Below, one piece after another: positions 41,871-46,883 of a stretch of 46,883 nucleotides of DNA; the first letter of the stretch is position 1; the number at the start of each line of letters is the position of its first letter. The notes under the pieces were generated by a model. That model made no database searches. It was not told the DNA's origin and saw only the letters and a program-made list of their open reading frames with translations. The DNA is from an uncultured Planctomycetota bacterium (GTDB lineage Bacteria > Planctomycetota > Planctomycetia > Pirellulales > Thermoguttaceae): assembly GCA_902770245.1 (NCBI GenBank), contig CACXSS010000025.1, positions 1 through 46,883 on the forward strand. Direction: 5' to 3'. Made by a program: the position numbers and the translations under genes.

Positions 41871-43079
41871 CTATTCTTCGTCAGCGTCGTCAGCTTCTTT
41901 CATCGGACCGTAGATTTCAGCTAACGCTTTTTCCAATGCCTGTCCGCGAGCGTTGATGGTAATAACCTTGCCGTCAGGACCAATGAGAATCATGGTCGGG
42001 ATGCCGGTAACGCCATAGTAGGAACCCATCGTTTGACCGTCAGCAACCAGAGCTTTGTCTCTCATCATTTGCTTCCAGGGCATTTCTTCCTTTTCGATGA
42101 ACTTTTTGAGCGTTTCGACGTCGCGGTCAGAGGAGATGCCGATGATCTCGAAGCCCTTTTCGTGATAGTAGGCGTAGAGCTTTTTCACGTTCGGAATCTC
42201 TCCGCGGCACGGACCGCACCAGGTCGCCCAGAAGTCGATAAGAACGGTTTTGCCAGCGTAGTCTTCGGCTTTGTATTCGGTGTCGTCAATAAACGTTCCG
42301 CCAACAAGCATTTCATTTCCGGGCAGTTGAGCGCGGCGAAGCGTTCCTTCGAGCATTTTGCCGGCGCGGACAATGCTTTCATCTTCAGCGTTTTTGAAAA
42401 GATTCAGCGCTTTTTCGTAGACTTCGGCAAGTTGATCTTTTTCAAGAGCGTATTCAGCATACTGAAGAACGAATTCCAAACCTTGCGCTAATTCTTTGGT
42501 AATCTTCTTCCCTTCTGTTTCGCCTTTGACAATCATCTGATCGAGAGCTTTCCTGGCGTTTCCTTTGTTGCCAGACTGAAGGGCGGACATGTATTCATTA
42601 ACAAAGTTGAAAACTTCGAGTTCTTCAGCCAACGCGTCCAACCCCTTATCTTTGCAGAGCTGAGGCAGGGAAGCCAGTTCATCTTTATAGCTGGCGTCAA
42701 TTCTGGCAAGCTGTCTGACGAATTCCACTTTAGCCTTGACGGCGTCGGTAGTTTGATCTTTGGTCAGAGAATCTTTCGCAAGGATTTTGTCGGCGGCTTC
42801 GTTGCACGCTTTCAAAACGGTAACAGCGCGGTCTCTAAACTCTTTCTGATTGGCTGGACGAGGTTTGCCCATCAGGTTCTTTTGCGATTGAACTTTTTTG
42901 ATAAACGCGAAGTAGTCTTCAACCGATCCTTCTTCGGGAACGTCGGCGTTGAAAACGGGTTCTTCTTTTTCTACCTTTGGAGCGTCAGACGCTTCGTCTT
43001 TCGCATCGTCGGCGAAAGAGACGTTGGCAAACGTCATCGCCAGAGCCGCAACCAACATCAAATAAAATGATTTTTTCAT
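41871..43079 (-). CDS. Exported TlpA-like thioredoxin-domain protein
   Basis: The protein has about 402 residues from the ATG at 43079, which begins a signal peptide (MKKSFYLMLVAALAMTFANV, cleavage near SFA-DD) with AAAGG upstream. A helical region (about 30-250) of TPR-like or coiled character follows, then a TlpA/AhpC-type thioredoxin domain with VLIDFWATWCGPCRGEIPNV (CxxC) and GVTGIPTMILIGPDGKV (cis-Pro). It probably reduces or shuffles disulphides of exported proteins. The long helical N-terminal extension is frequent in planctomycete members; its partner is unknown. The acidic C-terminus ends DDADEE. Confidence 0.9.
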   Translation of the reverse strand: MKKSFYLMLVAALAMTFANVSFADDAKDEASDAPKVEKEEPVFNADVPEEGSVEDYFAFIKKVQSQKNLMGKPRPANQKEFRDRAVTVLKACNEAADKILAKDSLTKDQTTDAVKAKVEFVRQLARIDASYKDELASLPQLCKDKGLDALAEELEVFNFVNEYMSALQSGNKGNARKALDQMIVKGETEGKKITKELAQGLEFVLQYAEYALEKDQLAEVYEKALNLFKNAEDESIVRAGKMLEGTLRRAQLPGNEMLVGGTFIDDTEYKAEDYAGKTVLIDFWATWCGPCRGEIPNVKKLYAYYHEKGFEIIGISSDRDVETLKKFIEKEEMPWKQMMRDKALVADGQTMGSYYGVTGIPTMILIGPDGKVITINARGQALEKALAEIYGPMKEADDADEE

Positions 43080-43254
43080 GAAATTGCCTTTCAGAAACAA
43101 GTGTGAGTTGTTAGAGAGCAGAAAAAGGGATGGTCTTGTTTATTCCATTTTCAAACTCTTATCCATAATACGTTAATCTATATATTACATAAAATTTTCA
43201 AGATTTTCAAGAGGGAGGGTTATATTTTTTTTCATTTGGGATATAATATAATAA

Positions 43255-43278
43255 AAATTAACAATTAGCAATTAGCAA
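43255..43278. repeat. CAATTAG heptamer pair before the decarboxylase gene
   Basis: CAATTAG-CAATTAG-CAAAA lies immediately before the ATG at 43282, and TATAAT is at 43242-43247. The 7-base unit relates it to the other phased repeats, but no inverted partner is present. The TATAAT could be a -10 box, though the -35 is poor and would leave only a ~35-base leader. Confidence 0.45.
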
Positions 43279-43281
43279 AAT

Positions 43282-44250
43282 ATGAAAAAAAGAATTTTAG
43301 TAACCGGCGGCGCTGGATTTTTAGGCTCGCACCTGTGCGAACGCCTTTGTCAGCAAGGGCACGACGTCATTTGTCTGGACAATTTTTTTACGTCTCAGAA
43401 GTCCAACGTCGAACATTTGCTGCCACTGGAAAATTTTGAGTTGATTCGGCACGACGTAACCATGCCGATTTATCTGGAAGTGGACGAGATTTACAACCTC
43501 GCCTGTCCAGCTGCCCCGGGGCATTATCAGTACAACCCCATCAAGACGATGAAAACGTCTGTTATGGGAGCGATAAACATGCTTGGCATGGCGAAACGCT
43601 GCCGGGCAAAGATTCTGCAGGCGTCAACGTCGGAAGTCTACGGCGACCCGGAAGTTCACCCGCAGGTGGAAACGTATCGCGGCTGCGTCAATACGCTGGG
43701 AATTCGCGCCTGTTACGACGAGGGCAAACGCGCGGCGGAAACGCTGTTTATGGACTACCATCGTTCCAACAACGTCAATATCCGCATCGTCCGCATTTTT
43801 AACACCTACGGGCCGCGCATGCATCCCTTCGACGGTCGAGTCATTTCAAACTTTATTCGTCAAGCCCTTTGGGAAAAGAAAATCACGATTTTTGGCGACG
43901 GCTCCCAAACGCGTTCGTTCTGCTATCGAGACGATTTGGTCGAGGCAATGATTCGCATGATGAACGGTCCTGATGAATTTGTCGGTCCGGTCAATATCGG
44001 CAACCCGGGAGAATTCACGATTAAACAGCTGGCGGAACTGACGCTCAAGCTGACTGGTTCCAAGGCGAAGCTGGAATATCACCCCCTGCCCCAGGACGAC
44101 CCGATGCAGCGGCGTCCAGACATCTCGCTGGCAAAAAAATGGCTCAAATGGAAACCGACGATCCCGTTGGAAGAAGGACTTCAAAAGACGATCGACTGGT
44201 TCAAAACAATCCAGCTGTCGGACTATCGTCCGCCAACGCCAAGATATTAA
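43282..44250 (+). CDS. UDP-glucuronate decarboxylase-like NAD-dependent epimerase/dehydratase
   Basis: The 322-residue short-chain dehydrogenase/reductase of the extended type has the NAD site [14 protein letters not shown] (7-20), the substrate and cofactor region [21 protein letters not shown] (about 72-92), [10 protein letters not shown] (114-123) and the catalytic YDEGK (Y145, K149). The YDEGKRAAE context and [12 protein letters not shown] are typical of UDP-glucuronic acid decarboxylase, which makes UDP-xylose for polysaccharides. No glycosyltransferase genes are adjacent. There is no Shine-Dalgarno site. Confidence 0.9.
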   Translation: MKKRILVTGGAGFLGSHLCERLCQQGHDVICLDNFFTSQKSNVEHLLPLENFELIRHDVTMPIYLEVDEIYNLACPAAPGHYQYNPIKTMKTSVMGAINMLGMAKRCRAKILQASTSEVYGDPEVHPQVETYRGCVNTLGIRACYDEGKRAAETLFMDYHRSNNVNIRIVRIFNTYGPRMHPFDGRVISNFIRQALWEKKITIFGDGSQTRSFCYRDDLVEAMIRMMNGPDEFVGPVNIGNPGEFTIKQLAELTLKLTGSKAKLEYHPLPQDDPMQRRPDISLAKKWLKWKPTIPLEEGLQKTIDWFKTIQLSDYRPPTPRY

Positions 44251-44325
44251 TTAGTGATTAGTAATTAGTAATTAGTGAGACGCTTCGCGCCAATTATTCA
44301 TTACTAATTACGAATTACTAATTGT
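44250..44325. repeat. ATTAGTA heptamer inverted repeat after the decarboxylase gene
   Basis: The left arm (44250-44278) is ATTAGTG, ATTAGTA, ATTAGTA, ATTAGTG; the core is GACGCTTCGCGCC; the right arm (44293-44323) is ATTACTA, ATTACGA, ATTACTA. The stop codon overlaps the first base of the element. Confidence 0.8.
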
Positions 44326-44352
44326 GTTCAACCCTTAACCTCCCTTACAATC

Positions 44353-45129
44353 ATGTCTGAAACCATTGATACTGAAGTATTTGACAAACAAAAATCCGGT
44401 GGCGGCTGCGGAAAAGTTTTGATGTGGCTGTTCTTCATTGCGCTTATCCTGAGCTGCCTGTGCTGCGCAGGATTGTTTGGCGTAGGTTACCACGTGGCTA
44501 GCTCACTGAAAAAAGGGCTTGTGGAAGATCCCGTCGTTGCCCAACAGAAGACGCAAGAAGCTTTTGGCGAACTGAACTTGCCTGAGAACATCAAGCCGCG
44601 AGCGTTCTTTACTGCGAAATTCTTTGGCAAGGATTTTGGTTTTGCCGGCATTTACAGCTGGGACGTTACCGGCGAAGCCGCTCCGGCTGAAGCTGCTGAA
44701 ACTCCGGCAGAAGCAGCGCCAGCTGAAGCCGCTCCGGAAACCCCGACGGAAGCAGCGCCTGCAGAGGAAAAAGCGACTGACGCAGCTCCAACCGCAGCCG
44801 ACGAAAAAGGCGCCATTTTCTTCTATGCGCTTTCTGACGTCTTTAAAGGACACGAAAAAGAATTCGTTGACGCCATTTCCCAGGGAATTACCCAAAACAA
44901 GGACAAAGACGTTACCATTAAACGTACGGAAAAAGCGTCTGTTAAGATTAATGGAGACGACAGCGATTTCACGTTCTCCTGGATGGAAAACAAAGACAAG
45001 AAAACCTTCTTGATGGTTTCAGGTTCTTTTGATTCCAAAAAGGACGAGGATTGCAACGTCCTGATTTATCTGCCGGGCGACATTCCGCAGGAAACCGTTC
45101 TCAAAGTTTTGGAGAATATCCAGAAATAG
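44353..45129 (+). CDS. Hypothetical membrane-anchored protein with Ala/Glu/Pro-rich linker
   Basis: I do not recognise this 258-residue protein. A short cytoplasmic start with GGGCGK precedes a TM helix (about 22-46, with a CLCCAG segment). A mixed segment (50-105) is followed by a low-complexity Ala/Glu/Pro linker (about 108-150, repeated PAEAA/PTEAA units) and a compact C-terminal domain (152-258: IFFYALSDVFKGHEKEF and later VLIYLPGDIPQETVLKVL). A single-pass anchor with an extracytoplasmic domain is likely. Similar A/E/P linkers are common in planctomycete envelope proteins. It ends before a strong terminator. Confidence 0.7.
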   Translation: MSETIDTEVFDKQKSGGGCGKVLMWLFFIALILSCLCCAGLFGVGYHVASSLKKGLVEDPVVAQQKTQEAFGELNLPENIKPRAFFTAKFFGKDFGFAGIYSWDVTGEAAPAEAAETPAEAAPAEAAPETPTEAAPAEEKATDAAPTAADEKGAIFFYALSDVFKGHEKEFVDAISQGITQNKDKDVTIKRTEKASVKINGDDSDFTFSWMENKDKKTFLMVSGSFDSKKDEDCNVLIYLPGDIPQETVLKVLENIQK

Positions 45130-45136
45130 AAAAACA

Positions 45137-45174
45137 AAAAGCGCGGCGATTATTTAATAATTCGCCGCGCTTTA
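45137..45174. terminator. Bidirectional Rho-independent terminator
   Basis: GCGCGGCGAT and TTCGCCGCGC form a strong G+C-rich stem with an A+T loop, flanked by AAAAA on the left and TTTATTATT on the right. It ends the convergent 258-residue protein gene (+) and ileS (-). Confidence 0.92.
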
Positions 45175-45214
45175 TTATTATGTTACAAGCGCATAATTTG
45201 CGCTTTCTGCATTC

Positions 45215-46883
45215 CTACTTCTTCAGGTACAGCTGGGCGAGTTTGCCGTCCAGTTTGACTTCGACCGGGTCAACGCCGTCCAGCGGCGTGGACGTCAGTT
45301 CCGTACTGAGCGTTTCCGCCTTGATGTAATCGGCGAACCGGATCAGAGCGGCTGTCAGGTCGGCGGCGTCGGAAACGAGCGAGACCTGAATGCGGTCGGT
45401 GTACTCGCAGCCGGATTCTTTTCGCAGGTTCTGAATCGCGTGGACGATTTCTCGCGCCAAGCCTTCCGCCAAGAGCGCTTCGTCCAGTTCAGTCGACAGG
45501 ACAACGACGCAATAGTCGCCCTGCGCCGCCGCCCAGCCTTCTTTTGCCGCCAGACGAATAATCAGCTCGTCTTGAGCCAAATCGACAGCCGTCCCGTTGA
45601 GTTCGACTGTTACTTTGCCGTTGGCTTTCATTTGTTCAAGCAGCTCTTTGGCGTTGGCGGTTTTAAGCCAATTGCGAAGCGCGCCGATGTTTTTGCCGAG
45701 TTTCGGTCCGAGTTTTTTCAAGTCCGGCAGAATATTGTATTCGATATACTCTGCCGCGTTGGTTGTGTAAGCAACCTGTTTGACGTTGAGTTCGTCCGCG
45801 ACGAGCGTTTCGTGACTGACAAGCCATTCCACGTTGGACTCGTCCGTCAGAACGACCTCGACTTTTTTCAGCGGCTGACGAACCTTGAGCTTCGCGGAAC
45901 TGCGCGCGGCGCGTCCGAGAGAAACGATTTCCCGAACCAGATTCATGCGGAAGGAAAGCGTTTCGTCAATAAGCGATTCGTCTGCGACGGGGTAATCGCA
46001 CAGGTGAACCGATTCCGGAGCGGACGTGTTTTGACTGGCGACGAGAGCCTGATAAATCTTTTCGGAAATGAACGGGACGAACGGCGCGATAACCTTGACC
46101 AGCGTCGTTAAACACTCGTACAGGGTAGAGTACGCGTCGATCTTGTCGGCGTCCTGTTTGTCAGACGCCCAGAATCGGTCGCGGCTGGAACGAACGTACC
46201 AGTTGCTCAACGCGTCTACAAAAGCAGAGATGCAGCCGCTGGCGCCGAAACTGTCGTAGGCGTCCATCTTTTCTGTAACAGTTTTAATCGTCTTGTTGAG
46301 TTCGGACAGAATCCATCGATCCAGTTCCGCACGCTGTGCGACCGGGCGCGGCGCTGCCTTCTTCGGATCGAAACCGTCAATATTGGCGTAGATGGTAAAG
46401 AATCCGTAGACGTTCCACAGACGCAGCAGGAATTCCGGCACGGAATCGCGAATCGCCTGAGTGGAGTAAATAACGGAGTTCCACGGCGCCTGAGTGGCGT
46501 AGAAGTACCAGCGCAGGGCGTCCGCGCCGAGCGTATCGAAAATCTGCTGCGGCGACGGGTAGTTTCGCTTGGATTTCGACATCTTCCCGACTTTCTTTTC
46601 CGCCTTCACGCCCGCCTCTTTAGCGGCGTCGGCGGTGAGGAAGACTTTCCCGTCTGACGATTCCCACCATTCCGAAAGCATCAAACCCAAAACGATGCAG
46701 TTTTTAAACGGGTGCGGATACGGCAGGTCTTTCGCCTGCGCGTTTTCTTTTTCCGTGCCGGTTTTTCCGAACATCATTGTACTGATCGCCAGCTGAGAGT
46801 AGAACCAGCCGCGGGTTTGGTCAATCGCTTCGGAAATGAAGTCGGCGGGGAAATGCTCTTTGAGGTCTGCGTCTGACCCCGGT
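45215..46883 (-). CDS. ileS: Isoleucine-tRNA ligase, C-terminal part (5' end beyond window)
   Basis: At least 555 residues are present. The reading frame stays open to the right edge, where it reads IDQTRGWFYSQLA before the internal Met at 46777, so the gene is cut by the window border rather than starting there. The KMSKS ATP loop is in GKMSKSKRNYPSPQQIFD, followed by GADALRWYFYATQAPW, the anticodon-binding helical domain (SELNKTIKTV, NWYVRSSRDRFW) and a long C-terminal extension. It has no C-terminal zinc-finger cysteines and ends in a DUF5915-like region (QPLKKVEV, LARE-VHAIQNLRKESG), which fits the eukaryote-like second type of IleRS. It charges tRNA-Ile with isoleucine. Confidence 0.95.
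   Translation of the reverse strand, partial: PGSDADLKEHFPADFISEAIDQTRGWFYSQLAISTMMFGKTGTEKENAQAKDLPYPHPFKNCIVLGLMLSEWWESSDGKVFLTADAAKEAGVKAEKKVGKMSKSKRNYPSPQQIFDTLGADALRWYFYATQAPWNSVIYSTQAIRDSVPEFLLRLWNVYGFFTIYANIDGFDPKKAAPRPVAQRAELDRWILSELNKTIKTVTEKMDAYDSFGASGCISAFVDALSNWYVRSSRDRFWASDKQDADKIDAYSTLYECLTTLVKVIAPFVPFISEKIYQALVASQNTSAPESVHLCDYPVADESLIDETLSFRMNLVREIVSLGRAARSSAKLKVRQPLKKVEVVLTDESNVEWLVSHETLVADELNVKQVAYTTNAAEYIEYNILPDLKKLGPKLGKNIGALRNWLKTANAKELLEQMKANGKVTVELNGTAVDLAQDELIIRLAAKEGWAAAQGDYCVVVLSTELDEALLAEGLAREIVHAIQNLRKESGCEYTDRIQVSLVSDAADLTAALIRFADYIKAETLSTELTSTPLDGVDPVEVKLDGKLAQLYLKK

Noticed and set aside
1-46883. tRNA or rRNA genes and integrase/att sites marking an island
   Set aside because: I looked in the gaps, especially beside the dynamin block, and found no cloverleaf-type sequence, ribosomal RNA or recombinase gene.

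Overview
The window reads as a chromosome segment from a member of the Planctomycetota, probably Pirellulales-like. The evidence is three tandem DUF1559 pseudopilin-like proteins with prepilin leaders, a DUF1844 protein coupled to peptidase T, a twin-arginine Gfo/Idh/MocA oxidoreductase, a large autotransporter-type surface protein, and many small intergenic palindromic repeats. Base composition is moderate, clearly lower in G+C than most free-living planctomycetes, and a ferredoxin-nitroreductase suggests a life with low or variable oxygen. The organism assignment is inference from gene content.

Layout. 1-3200: small redox and accessory genes on the minus strand (FMN reductase, metallo-beta-lactamase fold protein, GxxExxY nuclease-like protein inside a repeat cassette, ABM monooxygenase, TSCPD protein). 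3444-4520: secreted GH43-like beta-propeller protein (+). 4597-8205: pepT, DUF1844, xseA and a His/Cys-rich Sel1 protein (-). 8227-11720: three DUF1559 proteins (-). 11883-17166: YfhO-type membrane protein, a two-TM hypothetical, prmC and purM (-). 17405-26452: a five-gene minus-strand block of two dynamin-like GTPases, a multi-TM protein with a Pro/Gln-rich exported region, an Hsp70-like ATPase and an alpha/beta hydrolase. It is bounded on the right by about 740 bp of A+T-rich non-coding DNA. 27208-29093: ferredoxin-nitroreductase and an MnmE-like GTPase (+). 29256-32936: autotransporter-type protein (-). 33156-34211: hemE (-). 34530-37190: Gfo/Idh/MocA oxidoreductase and Rpn/PD-(D/E)XK nuclease (+). 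37312-39852: large secreted protein (-). 40420-43079: pgk and a TlpA-like thioredoxin (-). 43282-45129: UDP-glucuronate decarboxylase-like enzyme and an anchored hypothetical (+). 45215 to the right edge: the 3' part of ileS (-).

The best candidate for an undescribed system is the 17405-26452 block. It pairs two unlike dynamins (one with a hydrophobic paddle, one without) with a non-canonical Hsp70 whose substrate-binding domain is replaced, a membrane scaffold and a lipase-like hydrolase. A role in envelope remodelling, membrane repair or anti-phage defence is plausible but is inference.

A second theme is repeats. At least six intergenic elements have arms built from tandem 7-base units of different sequence, usually as inverted repeats around a small G+C-rich palindrome, and nearly all lie directly after a stop codon. 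A separate 9-base-phased repeat family flanks the GxxExxY gene in inverted orientation.
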